Below are positions 41,371 through 50,163 of a stretch of DNA of 64,000 nt, piece by piece (the first letter of the stretch is position 1; the number at the start of each line of letters is the position of its first letter). The translations under genes were made by a program, and so were the position numbers. The notes beneath the pieces are model-generated. The model was given only the letters and a program-made list of their open reading frames with translations. It made no database searches and was not told where the DNA came from. Origin of the DNA: Lachnospiraceae bacterium (GTDB lineage Bacteria > Bacillota > Clostridia > Lachnospirales > Lachnospiraceae); the NCBI GenBank assembly GCA_910574195.1, contig CAJTBF010000005.1, positions 1 through 64,000 on the forward strand. Reading direction: 5' to 3'.

Positions 41371-42615
41371 ATGGCACCAGCGAGAAAAGATTGTAAAGGG
41401 AGGGCTTTAAAAAAAGGCGAAACACAGAGAAAAACGGATTTGATGTATATCTATACATATACGGATCCATTTACCCATAAACGTAAATATGTTTATTCAA
41501 AAGATCTGTTGACATTAAGAGAAAAAGAAAAGGAACTGCAGCGTGATCAATTGGATGGTCTGGATATCTATGCGGCTGGAAGTGCAACGTTGAATTATCT
41601 GTTTGATCGTTACATTTCCACTAAAACGGAGCTGCGGTCATCCACACGGACAAATTATACATATATGTATAATCACTATGTCAGGAATTCTTTAGGAAAT
41701 AAGCTGATCAAGGATATAAAGTATTCTGATATTGTACATTTCTATATATATCTTGTAAAAGAAATGAGATTAAAGATTAATACGCTGGAAACGATTCATA
41801 CTGTTTTGAATCCTACATTTAAAATGGCGGTCAGGGATAACATTATCAGAGTGAATCCGTGTGAAGGAGCAATGGCACAGATGAAAAAGAAGAATGAACG
41901 TAATAAAGGTATAAGGCATGCTTTGACGATTGAACAGCAGAGAGCGTTTATGGGATATATAAAAGATCATCCGGTTTTTTATCGGTGGGAGCCTTTATTT
42001 ACTGTATTACTAGGGACCGGATGCCGAGTGGGAGAAGTCATTGGTCTTAGGTGGAAAGATATCGACCTCAAGAATCGAATGATTCATATTAACCACAGTG
42101 TATCATATTATCCACGAATAGAAAACTCATATAAGTGCGATTACAGAGTGTCGCTTCCCAAAACGGAGGCTGGAATCAGGAATGTTCCTATGATGGATGA
42201 GGTTTATGAGGCATTTCTCAGGGAAAAAGCAAGACAGAAAGAGGAAGATCTGTTTAACCATATGGAAGTAGATGGCATGTCAGGATTTATCTTCTGTAAT
42301 CGTTTTGGAATGCTTCATAATCCGGCTGCACTTAATCGAGTAATACGAAGGATAACGGAAACCTATAACTCTCAAGAAGTTTTAGCGGCAAAGAGAGAGG
42401 GGCGGGAGCCTGTTTTAATTCCCCATTTTTCTTGCCATCATTTAAGACATACATTCTGTACAAGGTTTTGTGAAAACGAAACGAATGTAAAAGTAATTCA
42501 GTCGGTAATGGGGCATGCTAATATCCAGACTACATTGGATATATATGCGGAAGTTACTGATATGAAAAAGGCACAATCCATTGAAAATTTATCACGTAAT
42601 CTACATATATTTTGA
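41371..42615 (+). CDS. int: Tyrosine site-specific integrase (Tn916 Int-like)
   Basis: This 414-residue recombinase has an N-terminal arm-binding domain (about 1-60), a SAM-like core-binding domain (about 70-170), and a catalytic domain. The catalytic residues are Arg in GTGCRVGE, Lys in PKTEAG, HHLRH, His in GHANIQTT and the nucleophile Tyr in LDIYAEV. Length and layout are those of Tn916-family Int. AGAGGAG precedes the ATG. It is the last gene before the element's right junction. Confidence 0.95.
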   Translation: MAPARKDCKGRALKKGETQRKTDLMYIYTYTDPFTHKRKYVYSKDLLTLREKEKELQRDQLDGLDIYAAGSATLNYLFDRYISTKTELRSSTRTNYTYMYNHYVRNSLGNKLIKDIKYSDIVHFYIYLVKEMRLKINTLETIHTVLNPTFKMAVRDNIIRVNPCEGAMAQMKKKNERNKGIRHALTIEQQRAFMGYIKDHPVFYRWEPLFTVLLGTGCRVGEVIGLRWKDIDLKNRMIHINHSVSYYPRIENSYKCDYRVSLPKTEAGIRNVPMMDEVYEAFLREKARQKEEDLFNHMEVDGMSGFIFCNRFGMLHNPAALNRVIRRITETYNSQEVLAAKREGREPVLIPHFSCHHLRHTFCTRFCENETNVKVIQSVMGHANIQTTLDIYAEVTDMKKAQSIENLSRNLHIF

Positions 42616-42769
42616 AAAATACCTTTGAAGTAGCAGTACAACAAAAGTACAACAATTTATAATTTCAAATAAGGTATAATATGTGATAATACTTTAGAGG
42701 ATTGACATAAAAACCTAATAATAATGGATCGTATGGAGTAATACATTAACTCTGTGGCAAATCCCGACG
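42616..42769. other. Right end of the element with integrase-binding repeats
   Basis: Two direct copies of AGTACAACAA (42635-42644 and 42646-42655) follow the integrase gene, as expected for arm-type integrase sites near an attachment end. The crossover probably lies between about 42,660 and 42,770. The other end is outside the window, so the core duplication cannot be read. Confidence 0.55.
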
Positions 42770-43231
42770 ATGAAGACCATCGGCGGAGCAGATACTTCGA
42801 AGAAAGAAGAAAAGGCAAAGAAAATCATTCCGGCAGATCAGGCAGCGGGACAGGTTGATTTTTCCAATGTGAAGATCGAGCCGATATTTGAAGAGATGGT
42901 AGACTTTGAGACATTTGCAAAATCGGATTACCGTGCCGTTAAGATTCTGGAATGCGAGGCAGTTCCAAAGTCGGAGAAACTTCTGAAATTCGTTTTAGAC
43001 GACGGCGTCCGCAAAGATCGTGTGATTTTAAGTGGGATTCACGAGTATTACGAGCCGGAAGAACTGGTTGGTAAGACGGCCATTGCGATTGTCAACCTGC
43101 CGACACGTAAGATGATGGGAATTGGTTCCGAGGGAATGTTGATCTCCGCAGTGCATGAGGAGAACGGCCGCGAAGGACTGAACCTGCTGATGGTGGACGA
43201 CCGGATTCCGGCGGGGGCGAAGTTGTATTAA
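42770..43231 (+). pseudogene. metG: 3' fragment of methionyl-tRNA synthetase gene (C-terminal tRNA-binding domain)
   Basis: The 153 residues from 42770 comprise a charged linker and the OB-fold tRNA-binding domain that ends many bacterial MetRS proteins (FETFAKSDYRAVKILECEAV, VILSGIHEYYEPEELVGKTA, KMMGIGSEGMLISAV). There is no ribosome site before the ATG, and the in-frame sequence upstream extends only about 45 bases to a stop. The catalytic part is absent. The simplest reading is that the element inserted in metG and severed this domain. An independent Trbp111-like gene is possible, but the linker resembles MetRS. Confidence 0.7.
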
Positions 43232-43276
43232 GATGATATAATGATGTATGGTTTCGACTTGTAATATAAACGAATG

Positions 43277-43306
43277 GGCAATCCAGATGGGGATTGCCTA
43301 TTTTGT
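43277..43306 (+). terminator. Terminator after the metG fragment
   Basis: GGCAATCC (43277-43284) pairs with GGATTGCC (43291-43298), followed by TATTTTGT. It fits as the native metG terminator. Confidence 0.75.
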
Positions 43307-43534
43307 AAAATAAACGGAAATGTAAATGCAATACAAGAGATCATAAAAGGCTATGCCTGGAGTACGGCAATCGGACTTCAGGCGGCGGACGGACTTAAAC
43401 CATCGAAATATTTGATTGATACTGCCATTCAAAATATTGAAGGCAAAATTACGATGAAGGAAGCACAAGGCCTTATCGATAGCTACTATGAAGGAAGAAC
43501 AGTGAAACAACAGAATATCTTGAGGCGTTCCTGA
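43305..43534 (+). pseudogene. VbhA-type Fic antitoxin domain, start lost
   Basis: The frame (AIQEIIKGYAWSTAIGLQAA, DGLKPSKYLIDTAIQNIEGK, ITMKEAQGLIDSYYEGR) matches the small antitoxin domain that blocks Fic AMP-transferases. The usual inhibitory Glu-Gly reads Asp-Gly. The frame runs back into the metG terminator with no start codon or ribosome site. It is most likely a leftover of a degraded Fic module. Confidence 0.5.
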
Positions 43535-43611
43535 GAAATTTGGTTTTGAACGAGAGAAACAATCTTCATAATTGAAATCTGCACGTAAGTGGATTTTCAA
43601 GTGACAAAAAA

Positions 43612-43890
43612 GTGGACATTGTAAAAATAAAAGTGGATATTGAAAGTGCACTTTCTGAAAAAGGTGGAGATTTTTCCGTAAAAACGACTGTCCATATCCA
43701 TAGAATGTTTGATAAGTTTGGCTTTGATGAAGTATTCGGCAGAAGTGCGGTTATGGAACTTCTTGAGTTGAAAAGCTCAGGTGCTTCCAAACTTCTTTTA
43801 AATCTGGTACAGGCAGATATTATCGAACCAGTGTCCGGTTACGGAAAAGGAAAATATAAATTCAAAATAACCCAGAATTCTGGCCTTTAA
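43612..43890 (+). pseudogene. C-terminal fragment of a Fic-family protein
   Basis: The last about 55 residues (FGRSAVMELLELKSSGASKL, LLNLVQADIIEPVSGYGKGKYKFK) look like the winged-helix tail that follows the Fic core in Firmicute proteins. The catalytic HPFxxGNGR core is missing between this and the VbhA-like fragment, so an internal deletion has probably destroyed the toxin. No ribosome site precedes GTG 43612. Confidence 0.5.
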
Positions 43891-43991
43891 CATTGGCGAA
43901 GTTAAAATGACAAGATATAGAATAAATAAAGAACCAGGTATTTGTTTTTTATATTAGACAATAAAAACCTACTATGTTAGTATGATTATAG

Positions 43992-44063
43992 AATTACTGG
44001 TTACGCACAGGAACAGATTTGGAATCCATTTTTGAACTGCATTCCGGGGTATGGCCCGTAATT
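43992..44063 (+). promoter_or_regulatory. Possible structured leader of metY
   Basis: AATTACTGG (43992-44000) can pair with CCCGTAATT (44055-44063), eight of nine bases matching, and an inner GGAAT/ATTCC stem (44021-44025 with 44041-44045) can form. The gene downstream makes homocysteine, so a regulatory RNA is plausible. It does not match the SAM or other riboswitches I know. AATTACTG is also a direct repeat, which leaves room for a protein operator instead. Confidence 0.3.
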
Positions 44064-44091
44064 ACTGAAAAGTGACGAGGAGGAAGAAAAA

Positions 44092-45402
44092 ATGGCAAAT
44101 ATAAAAGATTCAAAAAACTGGGGATTTGAAACAAGACAATTACATATCGGGCAGGAGCAGGCGGATCCGGTTACCGACGCGAGGGCGGTTCCGATCTACG
44201 CGACGACATCGTATGTGTTCCACGACTCACAGCATGCGGCGGATCGTTTCGGATTACGGGATGCCGGCAACATCTATGGAAGGCTGACGAATCCGACGGA
44301 GGATATCTTTGAACAGCGTATCGCGTCTCTGGAAGGCGGCGTAGCGGCGCTTGCGGTGGCGTCCGGTGCCGCGGCGATCAGTTATGCGTTTCAGGCGTTG
44401 GCAAAGTCGGGGGAGCATATCGTGGCGGCGAAGACGATTTACGGCGGGACTTATAATCTGCTGGCGCACACATTCCCGCTGACCAACGGTGTTACGACGA
44501 CTTTTGTAAATCCGGAAGAAGAAGGCGCTTTTGAGGCGGCGATTCAGGAGAACACGAAGGCGATTTTTGTGGAGACACTGGGAAATCCCACTTCCAATCT
44601 GGTTGATCTGGAGGAACTTGCGAAGCTGGCGCATAAGCACGGGATACCGCTGGTTGTGGATTCTACCTTTGCAACGCCGTATCTGATCCGTCCGATCGAA
44701 TATGGCGCCGATATTGTAGTCCATTCCGCGACGAAGTTTATCGGAGGGCATGGGACGGCGATTGGCGGTGTGATCGTTGACAGCGGCAATTTTGACTGGA
44801 AGGCGTCCGAAAGATATCCGTGGATCTCAGAGGCAAATCCGAGCTACCATGGGGTATCCTTCTCGGAAGCGGCAGGGGCAGCTGCATTTGTAACGTATAT
44901 CCGTGCGGTGATCCTTCGGGATACCGGCGCGACGCTTTCCCCGTTCCATGCATTTCTGTTCCTGCAGGGACTGGAGACATTGTCTTTGCGTGTAGAACGT
45001 CATGTGAGCAATGCATTGAAGATTGTAGAATATCTTGCGAACCATCCGCAGGTGGAGGCCGTGCATCATCCTTCGCTGGAAAGTGAACCAAGTCATGAAT
45101 TGTATAAGAAATATCTCCCCAATGGAGGCGGCTCGATTTTTACGTTTGAGATTAAGGGCGATGCGAAGACAGCACAGACCTTTATTGACAATCTTGCTAT
45201 CTTTTCTCTATTGGCAAACGTGGCTGATGTGAAATCTCTGGTGATTCATCCGGCGACAACCACACACAGCCAGAGTACGGAGGAAGAACTGTTAGAGCAG
45301 GGGATTAAGCCGAACACAATCCGTCTTTCCATAGGGATTGAAAAAGTAGAAGATTTGATTGCGGTGCTGGAAACTGCTTTTGCAGCGGTGAAAAACATAT
45401 AA
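44092..45402 (+). CDS. metY: O-acetylhomoserine sulfhydrylase (MetY type)
   Basis: This 436-residue PLP enzyme of the Cys/Met metabolism family forms homocysteine from O-acetylhomoserine and sulfide. The PLP lysine is Lys215 in HSATKFIGGHG. Other hallmarks are YGRLTNPTEDIFEQRIASLE, SGAAAISYA, ETLGNPTSN and VVDSTFATPYLIRP. The length is typical of MetY rather than shorter cystathionine gamma-synthases. GAGGAGGAAG precedes the ATG and a terminator follows. Together with ahcY at 56 kb it points to an active methionine/SAM cycle. Confidence 0.95.
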   Translation: MANIKDSKNWGFETRQLHIGQEQADPVTDARAVPIYATTSYVFHDSQHAADRFGLRDAGNIYGRLTNPTEDIFEQRIASLEGGVAALAVASGAAAISYAFQALAKSGEHIVAAKTIYGGTYNLLAHTFPLTNGVTTTFVNPEEEGAFEAAIQENTKAIFVETLGNPTSNLVDLEELAKLAHKHGIPLVVDSTFATPYLIRPIEYGADIVVHSATKFIGGHGTAIGGVIVDSGNFDWKASERYPWISEANPSYHGVSFSEAAGAAAFVTYIRAVILRDTGATLSPFHAFLFLQGLETLSLRVERHVSNALKIVEYLANHPQVEAVHHPSLESEPSHELYKKYLPNGGGSIFTFEIKGDAKTAQTFIDNLAIFSLLANVADVKSLVIHPATTTHSQSTEEELLEQGIKPNTIRLSIGIEKVEDLIAVLETAFAAVKNI

Positions 45403-45410
45403 TACCATAA

Positions 45411-45450
45411 AAAAGAACCTGCTACTTGCGTTGTGGCAGGTTTTCTTTTA
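45411..45450 (+). terminator. Terminator after metY
   Basis: AACCTGC (45416-45422) and GCAGGTT (45436-45442) form the stem, flanked by A's upstream and TTTCTTTTA downstream. Confidence 0.85.
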
Positions 45451-45492
45451 TCCTATAATTGGAAAAGCAAAGAAAAAGCGGAGGATGATACA

Positions 45493-46158
45493 ATGTTTCA
45501 GATGATTGGTTTCGATATGGACGGCACGATAGCGGATACCATTCCCATTTGTATCCGGGCATTTCAAAAGGGGGTCTCCCCTTATACCGGCCATGCACTT
45601 AGTGAGACGGAAATTCGGCGGACGTTTGGATTGAATGATATTGGAATGATAAAGGCGCTGACGCCGCAGAACTGGGAGCAGGCTGCACAGACATTTTACC
45701 GGGAGTATGAACTGCTTCACGAAGAACGAAGAGATCCCTTTCCGGGAATTTTGGACCTGCTTTTGTTTCTAAAGCAGGAAAAAGTAAAAATTGCGCTGAT
45801 TACGGGAAAAGGGGAAAGAAGCTGTGAGATTTCTTTGGAAAAATTAGGGATATCTTCTCTGTTTGATGAAGTATTGTGTGGTTCCGAAATTGCACCGAAC
45901 AAGGAAGAACACATGAAAAATCTGCTGGAAAAATATACACTTTCCAGAAAAGAATTTTGTTATGTCGGGGATGCAATTTCGGACATAGAGGTCTGCCGCA
46001 GAGTGGGGATCACGTGTCTGACAGCAGCATGGCAGGACGGAGCGGATCATGCGGTTCTGGAAAAAGAGAATCCGGGGCATGTCTTTTATCGGGTAGAAGA
46101 TCTGATGAAATATTTGAAAAGAGAAAGTACACATACAGAAGGCAGGAGAGACCTATGA
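45493..46158 (+). CDS. HAD-family phosphatase (phosphoglycolate phosphatase-like)
   Basis: The protein is 221 residues from ATG 45493 with GGAGG before it. HAD motif I is FDMDGTIAD, motif II ALITGKG, and motif III/IV FCYVGDAISDIEVCRR. A helical cap lies between motifs I and II as in subclass I enzymes. The physiological substrate is not evident. Its stop overlaps the start of the LysR gene (ATGA), so the two are coupled. Confidence 0.88.
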   Translation: MFQMIGFDMDGTIADTIPICIRAFQKGVSPYTGHALSETEIRRTFGLNDIGMIKALTPQNWEQAAQTFYREYELLHEERRDPFPGILDLLLFLKQEKVKIALITGKGERSCEISLEKLGISSLFDEVLCGSEIAPNKEEHMKNLLEKYTLSRKEFCYVGDAISDIEVCRRVGITCLTAAWQDGADHAVLEKENPGHVFYRVEDLMKYLKRESTHTEGRRDL

Positions 46159-47096
46159 CATTCACACAGCTGCATTATGTGATTACAATTGCAGAGACAA
46201 AGTCTATGAACCGGGCGGCGGAACTTCTATATGTATCGCAGCCGTCTCTGACCAGCGCGGTCAAGGAGCTGGAAAAGGAATTGGGAATTTCTCTGTTTTA
46301 TCGGAGTGGAAGGGGTGTTACTCTGACCAATGACGGCGCGGAGTTTTTGTTACATGCGAAGCAGATTTACGGCCAGTACGAAAATGTATTGGAAAAATAT
46401 ACAGAGGGCGGGAACTATAAGAAAAAGTTTGGGGTATCGACGCAGCATTACTCCTTCGCGGTAAAAGCGTTCGTGGAGATGGTGAAAGAGTTTGATATGT
46501 CCCGGTATGAGTTTGCACTGCGGGAAACGAAAACAGCAGAGGTCATACAGGATGTTAGTACGCTGAAAAGTGAGATCGGCGTACTCTATCTCAGTGAGTT
46601 TAATCGAAAGCCGATGGAGAAATTTCTGAAAAACGCAAATCTGGAATTCCATCATCTGATCGACTGTCAGGCTTTTGTGTATCTCTGGAAGGAACATCCG
46701 CTTGCATGGCAGGAAGCCATCTCCTTTGAACAGTTAAAACCATTCCCCTGTCTCTCCTTTGAACAGGGAGACAACAGCACCCTTTATATGGCGGAAGAGA
46801 TTTTGTCAACCAATGAATACCCGCAAATGATCAAAGTCAACGACAGGGCGACAATGCTGAATCTGATGGTAGGGTTGAATGGCTACACCCTGTGTTCCGG
46901 TATCATCTGTGAAGAATTGAACGGGGAACGGTTTCGGGCGGTTCCGTTTTTAGCGGACGAGCAGAATCCAAACAGTACCATGGAGATTGGATATGTGACA
47001 AGGAAAAATATGCTTCTAAGCCAAATGGGAGAGTGTTACATTAAAGCGCTCAAAAAATCGCTGCTCACAGTTCCGCCGCCGGCAGCGCCGTCATAG
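46155..47096 (+). CDS. LysR-family transcriptional regulator
   Basis: This 313-residue protein has an N-terminal winged HTH (QLHYVITIAETKSMNRAAEL, LYVSQPSLTSAVKELEKELG) and a LysR substrate-binding domain from about residue 90. It is translationally coupled to the HAD phosphatase gene. It may control that gene or the MFS gene downstream. The effector cannot be inferred. Confidence 0.92.
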   Translation: MTFTQLHYVITIAETKSMNRAAELLYVSQPSLTSAVKELEKELGISLFYRSGRGVTLTNDGAEFLLHAKQIYGQYENVLEKYTEGGNYKKKFGVSTQHYSFAVKAFVEMVKEFDMSRYEFALRETKTAEVIQDVSTLKSEIGVLYLSEFNRKPMEKFLKNANLEFHHLIDCQAFVYLWKEHPLAWQEAISFEQLKPFPCLSFEQGDNSTLYMAEEILSTNEYPQMIKVNDRATMLNLMVGLNGYTLCSGIICEELNGERFRAVPFLADEQNPNSTMEIGYVTRKNMLLSQMGECYIKALKKSLLTVPPPAAPS

Positions 47097-47120
47097 GGCC
47101 GGAAAACCGTCTGTTCTCTG

Positions 47121-47262
47121 TAACTATTCAGCTCAGGACTTTGCACTTGCTGCAAAGTCCGTAGGAACGCATAACAGTCGGAATAGAATCCGGCCTCTTT
47201 GCCGTAAGGCAAACTTCAACAGGCCGGATTCCTTAACTATTTAGCCTATGGCTGAATAGTTA
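47121..47262. repeat. Nested palindromic repeat element
   Basis: Outer arms TAACTATTCAGC (47121-47132) and GCTGAATAGTTA (47251-47262) enclose inner inverted repeats: GACTTTGCA/TGCAAAGTC (47138-47159), AATCCGGCCT/AGGCCGGATT (47187-47230), TTTGCC/GGCAAA within that, and TAACTATTTAGCC/GGCTGAATAGTTA. This is typical of a small non-autonomous dispersed element. It could fold as RNA between the LysR and MFS genes. Confidence 0.65.
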
Positions 47263-47293
47263 CTGTCTTCCCGAAAGTTTAACTAAAAAACAC

Positions 47294-47325
47294 TTGACAA
47301 GTGGAAAAAGAAATGTTCTTATATA
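47294..47325 (+). promoter_or_regulatory. Possible promoter of the MFS gene
   Basis: TTGACA at 47294-47299 and TATATA near 47320-47325 lie upstream of the MFS gene, though the spacing (about 19-20) is longer than ideal. Short inverted repeats follow in the leader (GGACAGC, GCTGCCC; CTCGTGC, GCGAG). Confidence 0.4.
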
Positions 47326-47435
47326 CCTTGTTGGACAGCGTAAGCTGCCCACTCGTGCAAAGCACAATAAATGCGAGATGTCCGGATGGGCGCAGAAATG
47401 GAAAATTGGTAAAATGAGATTTTAGGGGGAAAAGA

Positions 47436-48653
47436 ATGATGGCCGGGAAGAATCCATATCAAAAGACCATTTATGCCTGCTTTGTGGGTTATATTGTGCA
47501 GGCGATTGTAAATAATTTTATCCCGTTGTTGTTTCTGACATTTCGGGACACCTATGGAATCCCGCTTTCCCGGATTACACTGCTGGTGACCATGAATTTT
47601 GGAATTCAATTGCTTGTGGATCTGGTTTCGGTCGGTTTTGTGGATCGGATTGGCTATCGCATTTCCATGGTGGGAGCGCATCTTCTCAGTGCGGCCGGTC
47701 TGCTTTTTCTGACAATTCTGCCGGAACTGTTTTCCGATCCTTATCCGGGAATTCTTTTGGCGGTGGCTGTCTACGCTGTGGGCGGCGGTCTTTTGGAAGT
47801 GCTGGTCAGTCCGGTTGTGGAGGCGTGCCCGTCGGAGCATAAGGAACAGACCATGAGTCTTCTGCATTCTTTTTATTGCTGGGGACATGTGGGCGTGGTA
47901 TTGGTGTCCACCTTGTATTTTCAGCTTTTTGGAATTGATCATTGGAAAGTAATGGCCTGTATCTGGGCGTTACTCCCATTGGGGAATGCCCTCGTATTTA
48001 CCAGAGTTCCCATGGCGTCGCTGATGGAAGAAGGAGAACAGAGCCTTGGAATCAAAGAACTGGTAAAACAAAAAATTTTCTGGGTATTTTTGTTGATGAT
48101 GCTTTGCGCCGGAGCCAGTGAACAGGCGGTAAGCCAGTGGGCGTCGATCTTTGCGGAGAAAGGGCTGGGAGTCTCCAAAATGTGGGGGGATCTGGCAGGA
48201 CCTATGGCATTTGCTATACTGATGGGGACATCCAGAACATTTTATGGAAAATATGGGGAGAAAATCAATCTGGATCATTTTATGATAGGGAGCTGCCTTC
48301 TGTGTATTGTTTCTTATCTGGCCATCGTATTTTTACCTCATCCGGTGTGGAATCTGGCAGGATGTGCGATCTGCGGCCTTTCCGTGGGGATTTTGTGGCC
48401 GGGGACGTTCAGTAAAGCGGCATCCAGACTTCCCAGGGGAGGAACGGTATTGTTTGCGTTGCTCGCACTGGCAGGGGATGTGGGGTGTTCCGGCGGTCCT
48501 ACGGTGGTGGGAATGGTTTCCAGCAGTTTTGGAGAGAATTTGAAGAAGGGAATTCTGGCGGCTGTTATTTTTCCATGTCTGCTTTTGGTGGGAATGCTTC
48601 TGTGCAAAAAAGAAAAAGTTGTTTCGATGTCATATCCCATTGAACATGAATAG
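47436..48653 (+). CDS. MFS transporter, FucP/sugar-type
   Basis: This 405-residue membrane protein has about twelve spans. RDTYGIPLSRITLLVTMNFG, DLVSVGFVDRIGYR (the loop 2-3 motif) and the long central loop near residues 190-210 fit MFS proteins related to the fucose/glucose symporter group. The start could be ATG 47436 or 47439; both lie behind GGGGGAAAAG. Substrate unknown. Confidence 0.85.
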   Translation: MMAGKNPYQKTIYACFVGYIVQAIVNNFIPLLFLTFRDTYGIPLSRITLLVTMNFGIQLLVDLVSVGFVDRIGYRISMVGAHLLSAAGLLFLTILPELFSDPYPGILLAVAVYAVGGGLLEVLVSPVVEACPSEHKEQTMSLLHSFYCWGHVGVVLVSTLYFQLFGIDHWKVMACIWALLPLGNALVFTRVPMASLMEEGEQSLGIKELVKQKIFWVFLLMMLCAGASEQAVSQWASIFAEKGLGVSKMWGDLAGPMAFAILMGTSRTFYGKYGEKINLDHFMIGSCLLCIVSYLAIVFLPHPVWNLAGCAICGLSVGILWPGTFSKAASRLPRGGTVLFALLALAGDVGCSGGPTVVGMVSSSFGENLKKGILAAVIFPCLLLVGMLLCKKEKVVSMSYPIEHE

Positions 48654-48734
48654 TTCAATACGTACAATATGCGGAAAAGCCGCGGAAGGTTTTCCGTGTG
48701 AAGACGAAAGGATAAAAGCAGGAGTAGAAAAGGA

Positions 48735-50114
48735 ATGCAGGAAATAAGAATGCAGGGGACAAAAGAAAAAACATTTTATCAGAGGATCTTTAAACTGGTA
48801 CTGCCGATCGTAATTCAAAATTTGCTGAGTGCGGCTGTTGGTTCCGCGGATGTGGTGATGCTGAATTATGTGGGGCAGTCGTCGATCTCAGCGGTATCGT
48901 TGGCGTCCCAGTATACCAATCTTCTTTTTATGATATTTTACGGCATCGGAACCGGGGCAGGAATGCTCTGTGCGCAGTATTACGGAAAAGGGGATCTGCG
49001 GGCCATCCAGGCAGTGGAAGGAATTTCTCTGCGTTTTTCCGTGGGAAGCTCCCTGGTATTTTCCGGGATGACATTGTTGATTCCGGAATGGATGATGCGT
49101 ATATTTACAAATGACGGGGAACTGATTGCCATAGGGGCCTCTTACTTACGCTTTTTAAGTGTCTGTTATCTCTGCTGGGGAATCTCGGAAGTATATCTTT
49201 CTGTTCTGCGCAGTATGGGAAGAGTGGTAATCAGTACCACGCTTAATGTTCTTGCATTTTCCCTGAATATCTTTCTGAACGCGGTGTGTATATTCGGGCT
49301 TTTCGGCGCGCCGAGGCTGGAAGCGGCAGGTGTGGCAATTGCAACTTCCGCGTCCAGAATGGTACAGCTTTTGGGATGCTTTGCAGTTTCATTTTTCAGT
49401 AAGGATGTGAAGTTAGATCTTCGGTATATGTTTGTGAGAAGTAAGGCATTGTTCTCTGATTTTGTCAGATTGTCCTTGCCGGCATTGGGCAATGATCTGA
49501 GCTGGGCGCTTGCATTTTCCATGTATTCCGTAATACTGGGGCATCTGGGAAGCGATGCGGTGGCGGCCAATTCTTTTGTGACCGTGGTACGCAATTTCGG
49601 GACGGTCCTGTGTTTTGGTATGGCCAACGCAGGCAGCATTCTGTTGGGAAATATTATCGGGGAGAACAAGATGGGGGAAGCAAAAGGGGGGGCGAAAAAA
49701 GTGATGAAGCTGACGGTAATTGCCGGAGCAATCGGCGGCGGTCTTATTTTGGTATCCATGCCGTTTGTATTGAAACATGCGGCATTATCCAGGCAGGCCA
49801 TGCATTATCTGAAATATATGATGTTGATTAATGTGTATTATGTGATGGGGGTTGCGGTAAATACGACGTTGATCGCCGGGATCTTCCGGGCAGGGGGAGA
49901 CAGTCGTTTTGGATTTATCTGCGATGTCATTGATATGTGGTGTTATGCCGTTCCGCTGGGGCTGCTTGCGGCGTTCGTACTGAAGTTGCCGGTGATGTGG
50001 GTGTATTTTCTGCTCTGTACGGATGAATTTGTGAAATGGCCCTGGGTATTGGGACATTATAAAAGCGGAAAATGGTTACATAATATTACAAGGGAAAATT
50101 TATTTTCAGAATAA
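48735..50114 (+). CDS. MATE-family multidrug/metabolite efflux transporter
   Basis: This 459-residue protein has twelve predicted spans and the duplicated MATE fold: LVLPIVIQNLLSAAVGSADVVMLNYVG in the first half and LSLPALGNDLSWALAFSMYS in the second. Exports drugs or metabolites in exchange for Na+ or H+. It is followed 49 bases later by the NSS gene. Confidence 0.92.
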   Translation: MQEIRMQGTKEKTFYQRIFKLVLPIVIQNLLSAAVGSADVVMLNYVGQSSISAVSLASQYTNLLFMIFYGIGTGAGMLCAQYYGKGDLRAIQAVEGISLRFSVGSSLVFSGMTLLIPEWMMRIFTNDGELIAIGASYLRFLSVCYLCWGISEVYLSVLRSMGRVVISTTLNVLAFSLNIFLNAVCIFGLFGAPRLEAAGVAIATSASRMVQLLGCFAVSFFSKDVKLDLRYMFVRSKALFSDFVRLSLPALGNDLSWALAFSMYSVILGHLGSDAVAANSFVTVVRNFGTVLCFGMANAGSILLGNIIGENKMGEAKGGAKKVMKLTVIAGAIGGGLILVSMPFVLKHAALSRQAMHYLKYMMLINVYYVMGVAVNTTLIAGIFRAGGDSRFGFICDVIDMWCYAVPLGLLAAFVLKLPVMWVYFLLCTDEFVKWPWVLGHYKSGKWLHNITRENLFSE

Positions 50115-50163
50115 AAAAGAATAGAAAAAAAAGAGAAAAGAAAAAAGGAGAGAGGGTATCGGT

